In this document: positions 46,080 to 55,998 of the stretch, piece after piece | How the letters are laid out: each line of letters opens with the position of its first letter | Position numbering within the stretch: the first letter of the stretch is position 1 | From: an uncultured Butyricicoccus sp. | GTDB taxonomy: Bacteria > Bacillota > Clostridia > Oscillospirales > Butyricicoccaceae | Direction: 5' to 3' | DNA length: 64,000 nt | Assembly: GCA_944376065.1 (NCBI GenBank) | Contig: CALWBL010000007.1 | Location: 1-64,000, forward strand | Position numbers and translations under genes: made by a program | Notes under the pieces: generated by a model | The model's input: the letters and a program-made list of their open reading frames with translations, nothing else | Database searches by the model: none | What the model was told of the DNA's origin: nothing

Positions 46080-47420
46080 ATGAAAAAAAATTTTTTGCGA
46101 TTTATAGGCACTGCTTTTTGCTCTGCAATACTTGCTGGTGTTCTTACCTACAACGCCTTTGCTGTGGAAAATGATATTTCGGTCAAAATCGATGATAAAC
46201 TGGTGGAATTTACCGATGTAAAACCTGTCATAGAAAATGACCGCACATTTGTGCCATTTCGTGCAATCTTCGAGCAAATGAACGCCGATGTTTCATGGAA
46301 TGAAGATGAAAGAAGAATAACTGCGGTGCGTGATGATATCACTGTTCGCTTTACCATTGGCAAGCAAGAGGTAAGCATAACCGAAAACGATGAAACAACA
46401 ACCAAGGTTATTGATGCTGCACCATTTATCCAAAACAGTAGAACATATGTACCTATTAGATTTGCGTCTGAGGCTTTGGGTGCATGTGTTGACTGGGATT
46501 CTGACACAAGAACTGTACTTATTGTCGATGTTGATAAACTTATGACTGAATATGAAAATAAGTTTACAAATATTGATAACTATATCTCACTTATTTCTAG
46601 TGAGAAAAACACTGGACTTGATGGTACATTTAACCTTTTAATGCAATATAAAACCGCCATGGGAAATATCCCTGTTTCAGTGCAAGGAACATTAACAGGA
46701 AATAAAAATAATGTATCCACCGAAATATCTGGCACTGCTTTTGCTGATACAGAGACAATCAAGTCTGCCATAATTCAAAATGAGGGCGAAAACGCTATAA
46801 ACTCAGAAGTTGAATCCATACTAAGTAATATTTCAAATACTTCTTATCAAGCTATGATAAACAATGCTGATAATAAACTATATTTATCTGGTTCTGCATT
46901 TACTCCTATTGGTCTGGAGTATGGAACTTGGGCAGCAATATCTCTTGATTCGTTTGGCAATAATTTTGTGAATATTGGCTCTAGTGATAACTTTGCAGAT
47001 TATATTTCAAACTCTGCGCAATCACTTGTACTTAATACAAATCCAAACAACACTATAAGCACTGTTAAAAACTATCTTGATAATGCAAAAAAACTCTACG
47101 GTGATAAAAGTTTTACAGTTTCTGAAGATGGCATAGTTTCACTAAGCCAGTCAAATGGTTCAAACAACTATAATCTTGCACTAAAATATGATGAGAATAA
47201 TAAGTTGTTCGATGCTGTTTTAACCGGTACTAGCGTAAATAATGGTATTACAAGTAAAATAACATTACACGAAACTACAAGTAGCTGCGACTTTTCTCTT
47301 TCTATGACAGGTGCAAAAAAACTCGACATTAATTTTACATTGTCCGCTCAGAAATCTGATTCCAGCAAAACTCCAGCCTATATTCCAAATGGTGATGTTA
47401 TTGACGTCAAATTAAACTAA
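46080..47420 (+). CDS. Secreted protein with copper amine oxidase N-terminal-like (stalk) domain
   Basis: This 446-residue exported protein has a signal peptide (FLRFIGTAFCSAILAGVLTYNAFA). Residues about 30-150 form the CuAO_N1 or stalk domain with two repeats: RTFVPFRAIFEQMNADVSWNEDERRITA and RTYVPIRFASEALGACVDWDSDTRTVLI. The remaining 290 residues are beta-rich and Asn/Ser-rich without a recognised motif. Such proteins are common surface proteins in Clostridia and Bacilli with no oxidase activity. ATG 46080 follows AAAGGA; an in-frame GTG at 46065 lies inside that site. It is a single-gene unit. Confidence 0.85.
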   Translation: MKKNFLRFIGTAFCSAILAGVLTYNAFAVENDISVKIDDKLVEFTDVKPVIENDRTFVPFRAIFEQMNADVSWNEDERRITAVRDDITVRFTIGKQEVSITENDETTTKVIDAAPFIQNSRTYVPIRFASEALGACVDWDSDTRTVLIVDVDKLMTEYENKFTNIDNYISLISSEKNTGLDGTFNLLMQYKTAMGNIPVSVQGTLTGNKNNVSTEISGTAFADTETIKSAIIQNEGENAINSEVESILSNISNTSYQAMINNADNKLYLSGSAFTPIGLEYGTWAAISLDSFGNNFVNIGSSDNFADYISNSAQSLVLNTNPNNTISTVKNYLDNAKKLYGDKSFTVSEDGIVSLSQSNGSNNYNLALKYDENNKLFDAVLTGTSVNNGITSKITLHETTSSCDFSLSMTGAKKLDINFTLSAQKSDSSKTPAYIPNGDVIDVKLN

Positions 47421-47428
47421 ACTATATT

Positions 47429-47469
47429 AAAAGGTATTTTTTCAGTTTATTCTGATTAAATACCTTTTT
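47429..47469 (+). terminator. Terminator of the CuAO_N1-type gene
   Basis: AAAAGGTATTT pairs with AAATACCTTTT, followed by T residues; CAG/CTG extends the inner part. Confidence 0.8.
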
Positions 47470-47492
47470 CTGTGCAAATAAGATATAAACTA

Positions 47493-47521
47493 TTGATTTA
47501 AAGAAAATTTTTGGATACAAT
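47493..47521 (+). promoter_or_regulatory. Promoter of metG
   Basis: TTGATT (47493-47498) and TACAAT (47516-47521) are 17 bp apart. The leader is short, with AAAGGAG before metG. Confidence 0.6.
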
Positions 47522-47557
47522 AAGGAATAAAGGGATTTTTAGAAAGGAGCCATAAAA

Positions 47558-49558
47558 ATGGATAAAAAACCTTATTATATATCCACTGCAATCGCTTATA
47601 CTTCGGCAAAACCTCATATTGGTAATACTTATGAAATCGTTCTTGCTGATGCTATTGCAAGATATAAGCGTATGACCGGATATGATGTATATTTTCAGAC
47701 TGGTACTGATGAGCATGGTCAGAAAATTCAGGACAAAGCAGCGGCTGCTGGTATAACTCCACAGGCTTATGTAGATGGTGTTGCAAAACAGATTCATGAT
47801 ATATGGGATATGATGAACACAACTTATGATAAATTTGTTCGCACAACCGACCCTATGCACGTTGAAAAAGTGCAGAAAATATTTAAAAAATTATATGACC
47901 AAGGTGATATTTATAAAGGCAGCTATAAGGGTAAATACTGCACACCTTGTGAATCTTTCTGGACTGAGAGCCAGTTAGTTGATGGTTGCTGTCCCGACTG
48001 TGGTCGTCCAGTAACCGACGCTGAAGAAGAAGCATATTTCTTCAAAATGAGCAAATATGCCGACCGTCTAATGAAACACATTGAGGAGCATCCTGAATTT
48101 ATTCAGCCTGAAAGCCGTAAGAATGAAATGGTAAATAACTTCTTAAAGCCAGGTTTACAAGATTTGTGTGTTTCCCGTACCTCTTTTAGCTGGGGTATCC
48201 CCGTAACTTTTGACGAGAAGCATGTTGTTTATGTATGGCTTGATGCCCTTACTAACTATATCACTTTCTGTGGCTATGACCCCGACGGCAACCATGATGA
48301 GCATTACAAAAAGTTCTGGCCTGCTGATGTACACTTAATTGGCAAAGATATTATCCGTTTCCATACTATTTATTGGCCTATCTTCCTAATGGCTCTTGGT
48401 GAGGAGCTGCCAAAGCAGGTATTTGGACATCCTTGGCTCTTGGTTGGCGATGGTAAAATGTCTAAATCAACTGGTAATGTTATCTATGCCGACGACCTTG
48501 TTAAGTTGTTTGGTGTTGATGCTGTACGCTACTATGTACTTCATGAAATACCATTTGCAAATGATGGTGTTATGACTTATGAGATGCTTATGGAACGCAT
48601 CAACAGCGACCTTGCAAATGTGCTAGGTAATCTTGTAAACCGCACAATCGCTATGACCCAGAAATATTTTGATGGCGTTGTACAAACTCCATCTGAGTGC
48701 GAACCTGTTGACGATGAATTAAAAGCTGTTGCTCTTGCTATGCCTGAAAAAGTGGAGGCTTGTATGGCTGGTTTGCATGTTGCTGATGCTATCGACGAAA
48801 TTTTCACTTTACTTCGTCGCTCTAATAAATACATTGACGAAACAATGCCTTGGGCACTTGCCAAAGACGAAAGCAAAAAAGCTCGCCTTGGCACGGTGCT
48901 TTATAATCTACTTGAATCTATCCGTTTTGCAGCCACTATGTTAAAACCATATCTTCCAGAAACGTCAGACAAAATTTTTGCACAGTTAAACCTGGAAAAC
49001 ACTGGTGTTCAATCTCTAAATATATTTGGTGCAATTAAGTCAGGTCATAAGGTTTCTGGGGCTGAAATTCTGTTTGCTCGTATTGATATTGCTAAAAAGC
49101 TGACCGAAATCACTGGTATTGACCCAGAGTCTGAAAAAGCTGCTAAAAAACAGGCTAAAGACGCTGAAAAAGCTGCTAAAAAAGCCGAAAAAAAAGCTAA
49201 AAAAGCAGAGATTCCAGAGGGCTGCATTTCTATTGATGAATTTGCAAAGGTTGAAATGACTGTTTGTAAGGTTCTCTCTTGTGAAAACGTTGAAAAGAGT
49301 GAAAAACTATTAAAATTCCAGCTTGATGATGGCTCTGGTGTAAACCGTCAAATTCTTTCGGGCATCGCTAAATTCTATAATGCTGCTGATTTAGTTGGTA
49401 AGACAGTTGTCGCTTGTACAAATCTCCCACCTCGTAAAATGATGGGACTTGAATCTAATGGCATGATTATCTCTGCTATTTGTGAGGTTGATGGCAATGA
49501 ACAACTTCATCTTCTAATGCTTGATGACTCTGTTCCAGCAGGTGCAAAACTTGGTTAA
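47558..49558 (+). CDS. metG: Methionyl-tRNA synthetase
   Basis: MetG charges initiator and elongator tRNA-Met. The 666-residue protein has the HIGH-like PHIGNTYEIV near residue 18, a zinc knuckle (CTPCESFW and CCPDCG), and the KMSKS loop GDGKMSKSTGNVI. The anticodon-binding helical domain is followed by a lysine/alanine-rich linker (about residues 525-552: KAAKKQAKDAEKAAKKAEKK) and a C-terminal Trbp111-type tRNA-binding domain (EFAKVEMTVCKVLSCENV). The linker is longer and more basic than usual and may add to tRNA binding. Start follows AAAGGAG. Confidence 0.97.
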   Translation: MDKKPYYISTAIAYTSAKPHIGNTYEIVLADAIARYKRMTGYDVYFQTGTDEHGQKIQDKAAAAGITPQAYVDGVAKQIHDIWDMMNTTYDKFVRTTDPMHVEKVQKIFKKLYDQGDIYKGSYKGKYCTPCESFWTESQLVDGCCPDCGRPVTDAEEEAYFFKMSKYADRLMKHIEEHPEFIQPESRKNEMVNNFLKPGLQDLCVSRTSFSWGIPVTFDEKHVVYVWLDALTNYITFCGYDPDGNHDEHYKKFWPADVHLIGKDIIRFHTIYWPIFLMALGEELPKQVFGHPWLLVGDGKMSKSTGNVIYADDLVKLFGVDAVRYYVLHEIPFANDGVMTYEMLMERINSDLANVLGNLVNRTIAMTQKYFDGVVQTPSECEPVDDELKAVALAMPEKVEACMAGLHVADAIDEIFTLLRRSNKYIDETMPWALAKDESKKARLGTVLYNLLESIRFAATMLKPYLPETSDKIFAQLNLENTGVQSLNIFGAIKSGHKVSGAEILFARIDIAKKLTEITGIDPESEKAAKKQAKDAEKAAKKAEKKAKKAEIPEGCISIDEFAKVEMTVCKVLSCENVEKSEKLLKFQLDDGSGVNRQILSGIAKFYNAADLVGKTVVACTNLPPRKMMGLESNGMIISAICEVDGNEQLHLLMLDDSVPAGAKLG

Positions 49559-49562
49559 TTTA

Positions 49563-49592
49563 AAAAGGCGAGCTAAACGCTCGCCTTCTATT
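49563..49592. terminator. Bidirectional terminator between metG and fhs
   Basis: AAGGCGAGC (49565-49573) pairs with GCTCGCCTT (49579-49587). The T tract is stronger for the minus strand (fhs). Confidence 0.8.
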
Positions 49593-49601
49593 ATGCATAT
49601 T

Positions 49602-51272
49602 TTAGAATAATCCTACGATTTTTCCAGTTTCATCAATATCAATTTTTTCCGCTGCTGGCAATTTTGGAAGTCCAGGCATTGTCATGATGGCACCTGTTTC
49701 ACAAACTACAAAACCGGCACCTGCCGCAAGTCTAACAGAACGCACTGTAATATCAAAACCAGTTGGTCTGCCAAGTCTTGTCTGATCATCAGATAGTGAG
49801 TATTGTGTCTTTGCCATACATACTGGCAGATTTCCAAAACCTAGCTTTGTAATATTATCCAGCTCTTTAGCAGCCGCTGGCATAATATTAACTTTATCCG
49901 CACCATAAATATTTTTTGCTACCGCTTCTATCTTCTCTACAAGTGGTATTTCATCTTCATACAGCATTTTAAGATTTGCTGGCTCATTTTCTAAAACGTC
50001 AATTACTTTTTCAGCAAGCTCAATGCCACCTTCGCCGCCCTTTGCAAATACTTCACTTAGAGCAACTCTTACTCCACGCCCTGCACAATGCTGTCTAATA
50101 AATTCCATTTCCTCTGATGTGTCGCTTGGAAATTCATTAATAGCTACAACACATGGCACACCAAACTTTGCAATATTATCTAGATGTGCATCAAGGTTAC
50201 AAATACCATTTTTCAGTGCTTCTACATTAGGTGTATTAAGGTCAGTCTTTGCAACTCCGCCATTATATTTTAATGCTCTAACTGTTGCAACAAGCACAAC
50301 ACAACTAGGAGCTAAACCTGTTTTACGACATTTAATATCAATAAACTTTTCTGCACCTAAATCCGCACCAAAACCAGCCTCAGTAATAGCAATATCTGCA
50401 AGACGTGCTGCCATTCGTGTAGCCTGTACGGAGTTACAGCCGTGAGCAATATTTGCAAATGGTCCGCCATGCATTAAGCAAGGTGTCCCCTCAAGAGTTT
50501 GAATAAGATTTGGCTTAATAGCATCTTTCATAAGAGCAGCCATTGCACCGTGAGCATTTAAATCCCTAGCATAAACTGGCTCACCGGAATATGTATAAGC
50601 CACTAAAATATCACCAAAACGCTTTTTAAGGTCTTGTATATCAGATGCAAGACATAAAATAGCCATTACTTCACTTGCAACTGTAATCATAAAATGGTCT
50701 TCTCTTGGAATACCATTTGCCTTACCGCCTAAGCCTATTGTGATATTTCTAAGTGTGCGGTCGTTCATATCCATAACACGTGTAAAGATAACACGTCTTG
50801 GGTCAATATTTAAACTGTTACCCTGCTGCATATGATTATCAAGCATAGCACATAAAAGGTTATTTGCGGCTGTAATGGCATGCATATCACCAGTAAAATG
50901 AAGGTTAATATCTTCCATTGGTACAACCTGTGCATAACCACCACCAGCGGCACCGCCTTTTATACCAAACACTGGACCTAAAGATGGCTCACGAAGTGCA
51001 ATGATTGCATTTTTGCCGATTTTGTGCATTGCCTGACCTAAGCCAACAGTTGTTGTGGTTTTACCCTCACCTGCTGGAGTTGGGTTTATTGCGGTAACAA
51101 GAACAAGTTTACCCTCTTTTTTATTTTCTAAGCGTTTCCAAACGTCATCAGAAATTTTAGCTTTATATTTTCCATAAAGCTCTAAATCATCAGATTCAAG
51201 ACCCGCTTTCTTTGCAACCTCCACTATTGGCTGCATTTTACATGCCTGCGCAATTTCAATATCAGTAAGCAC
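49602..51272 (-). CDS. fhs: Formate--tetrahydrofolate ligase
   Basis: Fhs activates formate to 10-formyl-tetrahydrofolate using ATP, a one-carbon enzyme central to acetogens and many Clostridia. The 556-residue protein has the P-loop [43 protein letters not shown] and the [12 protein letters not shown] block that are nearly invariant in the family. The start is GTG behind AAAGGGTG. No other Wood-Ljungdahl genes are in the window, so acetogenesis cannot be concluded; purine synthesis is enough reason to have it. Confidence 0.97.
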   Translation of the reverse strand: MLTDIEIAQACKMQPIVEVAKKAGLESDDLELYGKYKAKISDDVWKRLENKKEGKLVLVTAINPTPAGEGKTTTTVGLGQAMHKIGKNAIIALREPSLGPVFGIKGGAAGGGYAQVVPMEDINLHFTGDMHAITAANNLLCAMLDNHMQQGNSLNIDPRRVIFTRVMDMNDRTLRNITIGLGGKANGIPREDHFMITVASEVMAILCLASDIQDLKKRFGDILVAYTYSGEPVYARDLNAHGAMAALMKDAIKPNLIQTLEGTPCLMHGGPFANIAHGCNSVQATRMAARLADIAITEAGFGADLGAEKFIDIKCRKTGLAPSCVVLVATVRALKYNGGVAKTDLNTPNVEALKNGICNLDAHLDNIAKFGVPCVVAINEFPSDTSEEMEFIRQHCAGRGVRVALSEVFAKGGEGGIELAEKVIDVLENEPANLKMLYEDEIPLVEKIEAVAKNIYGADKVNIMPAAAKELDNITKLGFGNLPVCMAKTQYSLSDDQTRLGRPTGFDITVRSVRLAAGAGFVVCETGAIMTMPGLPKLPAAEKIDIDETGKIVGLF

Positions 51273-51462
51273 TCAACAGACACCCTTTCTTTTACTATTT
51301 AATCAACGAATTTTGCTTTTAATATAGCATTTTTAATTATTATATCATAGTTTTAATATAAAAATGAAGTCTTGATATATATTTTAATTTGATGTTTAAA
51401 TTATTTATATAATATGTTATGATATTTACTAAGCATTATTTATTTTTTATGGAGGTGACACT

Positions 51463-52575
51463 TTGTATAGTTTTCGTTCCCTGGGACATTATTTAAAGCA
51501 TACAGACCTTTATTTGCTTATAGTTGCGCTTTGTTGCTCGGTTTATGGAGGCATTTTAGTTTATTCAGCAACATATAGTATGGACTCAAATAGATATATA
51601 ATTACTCAGCTTGTATCAGTGCTTATTGGCATAGTGGCTTTTGTAGTTGTTAGCTTATTTGATTTAGAGGAGCTTTCACGCTACTGGAAAGTATTTTTTG
51701 TGATAAACATATTGTTTCAGATGCTGCTTTTTACCCCTCTAGGTTATAGTGAGGGCGGTAACAATAGCTGGCTTAGATTTGGCTCTGTTGGTATTCAGCC
51801 TGGTGAGGTCGGAAAAGTAATATTCATTTTCACATTTGCAGCACATCTTGCACAGGAATTTGACCGAATGAACCACTGGAGAACACTAATTGGTCTTGCT
51901 TTGCATCTACTTATTGTAATTGGTTCTGTTATTATTCCATCATCTGATGTTGGTGTTGGTCTTTCATATGTATTTATTTTCATTATCATGCTTTTTGGTG
52001 CTGGTCTTAGCATGAAATGGTTTGCAGGTGGTACAATAATTGCAGTTGCATCTATACCATTTATATGGCAGGTCATTTCTGGTTTCCGATTAGACCGAAT
52101 TTTAGTATTATTTGACCCAACTATAAACGAAAATGTGGCATGGCAAACAGAAAAAAGCAAAGTTGCTATAGGTGCTGGGCAAATATTCGGTTCTGGTTTT
52201 CTAAATGGCAGCCAAATGCAACATTCAAATTTCCCTGGCAAACATACTGACTTTATCTTTTCTGTAGCTGGTGAGGAGTTTGGTCTTGTTGGCTGTATTA
52301 TTGTACTTGCTTTGCTGTGCTTGCTTATTTTAAGACTATTTTATGTAAGCTATACTGCAAACAGCACATTCTCTGCTTTAATGATAATTGGTATTGCAGG
52401 CATGTTCCTAAGCCAAACTTTTGAAAACATACTTATGTGCATTGGTATGTTTCCTGTTGTTGGTATCACTTTACCACTATTTTCATATGGTGGTTCATCA
52501 GTAATAACAATGTATATAGCTCTTGGCATTGCTGCTGGTGTGAGAATGAGAGAAAAACCCAACTGGTTAAAATAA
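51463..52575 (+). CDS. rodA: FtsW/RodA/SpoVE-family peptidoglycan polymerase
   Basis: SEDS proteins polymerise lipid II into glycan strands together with a class B penicillin-binding protein. The 370-residue protein has ten membrane helices and the family signatures HTDFIFSVAGEEFGLVGC and GMFPVVGITLPLFSYGGSS. The first cytoplasmic residues and LEELSRYWKVFF resemble RodA more than FtsW. The start is TTG, placed by GGAGGTGA at 51451-51458. It is a single-gene unit; the PBP2 partner is not next to it. SpoVE cannot be fully excluded. Confidence 0.88.
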   Translation: MYSFRSLGHYLKHTDLYLLIVALCCSVYGGILVYSATYSMDSNRYIITQLVSVLIGIVAFVVVSLFDLEELSRYWKVFFVINILFQMLLFTPLGYSEGGNNSWLRFGSVGIQPGEVGKVIFIFTFAAHLAQEFDRMNHWRTLIGLALHLLIVIGSVIIPSSDVGVGLSYVFIFIIMLFGAGLSMKWFAGGTIIAVASIPFIWQVISGFRLDRILVLFDPTINENVAWQTEKSKVAIGAGQIFGSGFLNGSQMQHSNFPGKHTDFIFSVAGEEFGLVGCIIVLALLCLLILRLFYVSYTANSTFSALMIIGIAGMFLSQTFENILMCIGMFPVVGITLPLFSYGGSSVITMYIALGIAAGVRMREKPNWLK

Positions 52576-52587
52576 ATTTTTATTTTA

Positions 52588-52620
52588 AGCACCAAGGTTG
52601 ATTACTTTGGTGCTGTTTTT
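52588..52620 (+). terminator. Terminator of rodA
   Basis: AGCACCAA (52588-52595) pairs with TTGGTGCT (52607-52614), followed by GTTTTT. Confidence 0.8.
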
Positions 52621-52703
52621 ATGCATATCTAACAGTATCTAATAATATATTTTCCATATTTTTGTATTTTATATATTGATTATTCAAATTTTTATTGTAT
52701 ATT

Positions 52704-52732
52704 CTGTCATTTCTTGCTATATACTTTATACT
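52704..52732 (+). promoter_or_regulatory. Promoter candidate of rmlA
   Basis: CTGTCA (52704-52709) and TATACT (52727-52732) are 17 bp apart, about 65 bp before the ribosome-binding site of rmlA. Confidence 0.45.
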
Positions 52733-52809
52733 CCAAGCATGGTAGAATAGAAGATAATCGTTAAAAATATTTATTATGGACTTATTTAGTCTTGTCAGGA
52801 GTAAAAAAT

Positions 52810-53670
52810 ATGAAGGGAATTATTCTTGCCGCTGGCCGTGGTTCTAGGCTTTATCCAATGACTCTTCCAGTATGTAAACCACTCTTACCAGTATACGATA
52901 AGCCTATGATTTACTATCCCCTTGCAGTGCTTATGCAGGCAGGCATTCGTGATATTATGATAATCATTCCACTAGGAGAAGAAGGGCCATTTTACCGACT
53001 TTTGGGTAATGGAAGCAAATGGGGAGTTAATATTTCTTACGAAGTTCAAGAAGTTCCTCGCGGCATTGCTGACGCTTTTCTTGTTGGTGAGCGCTTTGTT
53101 GGTGATGATTCGGTATGCCTTGTTCTGGGTGATAATATTTTCCACAGCCCAGATATTGAGCAGATTATGGCAAACGCAGGTCAAATAAATGAAAAAGGTG
53201 CTACTGTATTTGGTTATTATGTAGATGACCCTCGTTCTTTTGGTGTTATTGAATTTGATGATAAAGGCAATGCTCTTTCTATTGAGGAGAAGCCACGCTT
53301 TCCAAAGTCTAATTATATTGTACCAGGCATATATTTTTATGATAACCAAGTTATAGAAATCGCCCATTCATTAAAACCATCTGCAAGGGGCGAGCTTGAA
53401 ATTACAGATGTAAATATTGAATACTTAAAGCGTGGTCAACTCCATGTTATAAAACTAGAAGATGATTTTACTTGGCTAGATGCTGGTACAGCAGACAATC
53501 TTCTATCCGCTGCACAAGCTGTCAAAAGAGTTCAAGACGTCTCTGGACGCTATATTGCTTGCCTTGAAGAAATAGCATATAGGCGTGGCTACATAAATGG
53601 TGAATATCTAAATATACTTGCTGATAAGCTTAAACAAACTCTTTACGGTCAATATTTGATGTGTTTGTGA
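52810..53670 (+). CDS. rmlA: Glucose-1-phosphate thymidylyltransferase
   Basis: RmlA makes dTDP-glucose, the first step toward dTDP-rhamnose and related sugars for wall polysaccharides. The 286-residue protein has the nucleotidyltransferase motif LAAGRGSRLYPMTLPVCKPLLPVYDKPMIYYPL in its usual place at the start, DNIFHS with a metal aspartate, SIEEKPRFPKSN and the end YLKRGQLHVIKL..FTWLDAGT. The other rml genes (B, C, D) are not in the window, so it is a solitary copy. ATG 52810 begins the canonical MKGIILAAG. Confidence 0.94.
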   Translation: MKGIILAAGRGSRLYPMTLPVCKPLLPVYDKPMIYYPLAVLMQAGIRDIMIIIPLGEEGPFYRLLGNGSKWGVNISYEVQEVPRGIADAFLVGERFVGDDSVCLVLGDNIFHSPDIEQIMANAGQINEKGATVFGYYVDDPRSFGVIEFDDKGNALSIEEKPRFPKSNYIVPGIYFYDNQVIEIAHSLKPSARGELEITDVNIEYLKRGQLHVIKLEDDFTWLDAGTADNLLSAAQAVKRVQDVSGRYIACLEEIAYRRGYINGEYLNILADKLKQTLYGQYLMCL

Positions 53671-53724
53671 TAAGCAAAACCATGTAAAGATACTGTAAAT
53701 TTGTAATGATTGACAAACTTTGTG

Positions 53725-53774
53725 ACAAAACGGTGAAAGCTCTTTCAAAGTGATTGAGTTTTCACCGTTTTTGT
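53725..53774 (+). terminator. Terminator of rmlA
   Basis: AAAACGGTGAAA (53727-53738) pairs with TTTCACCGTTTT, followed by T residues. It lies directly before the ribosome-binding site of the next gene. Confidence 0.8.
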
Positions 53775-53827
53775 GGTATAACGAGAAACAAGAAAAATTT
53801 TTTGAAAGAAGGAAACAGGAAAATACT

Positions 53828-55885
53828 ATGGATAAGAACTTCTGGAAAATCGACAAGAACTTCTGGAAAAAGTATGGTATGCTGTTTATTTCCATGCTTT
53901 ATACGGCAGTATTGCTCAACTATCTATCAGTTGAACGCATTATAAATAATCAAACTTTTACGCCATTTATATTTTCTGGCATTGTTCTTGTTATTAGCCG
54001 TTTAATACCTTGGACTGGTGTGACTGGTGTGCGTCATATACGCTGGATTGTATCCTTGCTGTTTTGTGGATTCATTACACATTTTTACCTAAGTCTTATT
54101 TCCTCCGGTGCATATTATGAACGCATGAAGTTTATTGGTCTGCTGAATGTTCTGTTTCATACAGCTGTGTTTATTCTGCTGTTTGTATCAACCGACTCTT
54201 TGCGCAAAGCTGTTGTTATCGGTTGCAGTATTTTTGGCGTTCTTGGTATTGCTAACCATTATGTATGGTTGTTTAGAGGCTCACCTATAACAGTTGAAGA
54301 TATCTCATCTATTACAACTGCCTTTGGTGTTGCAGAAAATTATGACTATACACCAGATAAATATATTATTTTACTTGGTTTATTTATTCTTCTTTGGGCT
54401 ATTACAATGTACCGTATGGGCGGTGACGAATATGTAAGAGGTCGCAAAGTTCGTTTTAAACAATGTGCAGCATTAGCATCTGTTATGCTGTTCGCATCAT
54501 TGCCTTTTGTGGGTTATGGCGATTACTACAAAGAAAACTCTAACGCTTTTAACTACGATTTGTATTTTGCAAGCAATTTAGCTACTCTTTGCCAGAAAAG
54601 CGGTAGCGATATTCCTGAATATTATTCTGCACAGGCGGTTGAAACCATTGCAAATGAAACCGCTGCACAGCGTACAGAAAGCACCCAAATCACCGCTGGT
54701 TCTGATGTGAAACCTAATATAATTGCAATTATGAGTGAATCTTATGGCGATTTACGAGTTCTTGGCGACTTTGAAACCAATATCGAAGTCACACCATTTA
54801 TAGACTCACTAAAAACCAATGAAAATGCAATAACAGGCTATGCCTATGCCTCCATCTTTGGCTCAAAAACTGCTAACTCTGAATTTGAGTTCTTATCAGG
54901 CGACTCTATTCTGTTTATTCCAGATACTATGGTTTATCTACATTATTTTGATGATGTTGAAAACTATGACTCACTGGTGTCTGTACTTAAAAACCAAGAT
55001 TACACAACTGTTGCAATACACCCTTGGCTGCGTGCTGGCTGGAACCGTCCAGCAGTTTACAGCAAAATGGGCTTTGATGAATCATATTTCGTTGAAGATA
55101 TGAAAGATGTTGACTATTATCGCCTGTATCCAAGTGATGAATATAGCTTTAATCAAGTTTTAAACCGTCTTGAAAACAAAGAAGACGATGAAAAGCTATT
55201 TATTATGAACATCACTATGCAAAACCATAGTGGTTATGAAGGCGGCGGAAACGGCTATGAGCAAACCGTATCCATAGTAGGTCAAGAGGGCAACTTCCCA
55301 AAAACTGAGCTTTATCTATCCGAACAGCATGAAAGCGATAGAGCTTTACAGGAATTTATCACTGCTCTTGAAAATTATGACGAACCAACTGTTGTTGTAT
55401 TCTTTGGCGACCATCAGCCTTCTCTTGATTCTGATTTTTATCAATGGGTAAATCCTAATCTTACAAAAGACATAAATGAGCTTATGAAAAAGTATATGGT
55501 TCCATTCTTCATTTGGGCTAACTATGATATAGAGCAAAAAACAGATGTTCGCACAAGCCTGAACTATCTAGCTTCTATGACACTTGATGCTGTTGATATG
55601 CCTATGAGTGATTATCAAAGCCATCTACTTGAACAAAGCAAGCAGTGGCCTGTTATCTGTGCAAAGGGTGCTTATGATGCTGAGGGTAATTATTATCCTG
55701 CCAGCGATCTTGTTGAGCTTTACCCCGAAATTAGGGATTATCAAGATTTAACAATAAATCATACTGTAGACTATCAAAACACTTTACATAGTTTCTTCTC
55801 TTATGGAGAAACTACAGAGGATACTTCACAGTTGACAGATGTTGCATCTGTTACAGCACAAATTCAGGCTGAGCCTGCTGAATAA
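53828..55885 (+). CDS. Second LtaS-like membrane sulfatase
   Basis: This 685-residue protein belongs to the LTA synthase/sulfatase family. Five to six membrane helices occupy the first 240 residues. The extracellular catalytic domain has IIAIMSESYGDLRVL (metal glutamate), FGSKTANSEFEFLSGDS (nucleophilic threonine) and VFFGDHQPSLDSDFY (metal His-Asp). Motifs are closer to the classic GGGTANTEFEFLTG pattern than those of the 9.8 kb protein. The N-terminus contains a tandem duplication, DKNFWKIDKNFWKK. ATG 53828 is chosen; an upstream in-frame ATG at 53750 lies inside the rmlA terminator. It may make teichoic acid or decorate another wall glycan. Confidence 0.88.
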   Translation: MDKNFWKIDKNFWKKYGMLFISMLYTAVLLNYLSVERIINNQTFTPFIFSGIVLVISRLIPWTGVTGVRHIRWIVSLLFCGFITHFYLSLISSGAYYERMKFIGLLNVLFHTAVFILLFVSTDSLRKAVVIGCSIFGVLGIANHYVWLFRGSPITVEDISSITTAFGVAENYDYTPDKYIILLGLFILLWAITMYRMGGDEYVRGRKVRFKQCAALASVMLFASLPFVGYGDYYKENSNAFNYDLYFASNLATLCQKSGSDIPEYYSAQAVETIANETAAQRTESTQITAGSDVKPNIIAIMSESYGDLRVLGDFETNIEVTPFIDSLKTNENAITGYAYASIFGSKTANSEFEFLSGDSILFIPDTMVYLHYFDDVENYDSLVSVLKNQDYTTVAIHPWLRAGWNRPAVYSKMGFDESYFVEDMKDVDYYRLYPSDEYSFNQVLNRLENKEDDEKLFIMNITMQNHSGYEGGGNGYEQTVSIVGQEGNFPKTELYLSEQHESDRALQEFITALENYDEPTVVVFFGDHQPSLDSDFYQWVNPNLTKDINELMKKYMVPFFIWANYDIEQKTDVRTSLNYLASMTLDAVDMPMSDYQSHLLEQSKQWPVICAKGAYDAEGNYYPASDLVELYPEIRDYQDLTINHTVDYQNTLHSFFSYGETTEDTSQLTDVASVTAQIQAEPAE

Positions 55886-55892
55886 AACATTT

Positions 55893-55928
55893 ATAGACGG
55901 TGGATTCTCCACTGTCTATTTTTTTGTT
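55893..55928 (+). terminator. Terminator of the second LtaS-like gene
   Basis: ATAGACGGTGGA (55893-55904) pairs with TCCACTGTCTAT (55908-55919), followed by eight T residues. Confidence 0.85.
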
Positions 55929-55998
55929 CTAATATAAGTTTTATTCCCATAAAATAAAGCAATGAGCAAAAATGCTGTTTTGTGAGAGGAGAATCAGC

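Noticed and set aside
50023-50445. Plus-strand frame of 140 codons
   Set aside because: Antisense to fhs, which is conserved and complete.
51795-52241. Minus-strand frame of 148 codons
   Set aside because: Antisense shadow of rodA; no ribosome-binding site or family signal.
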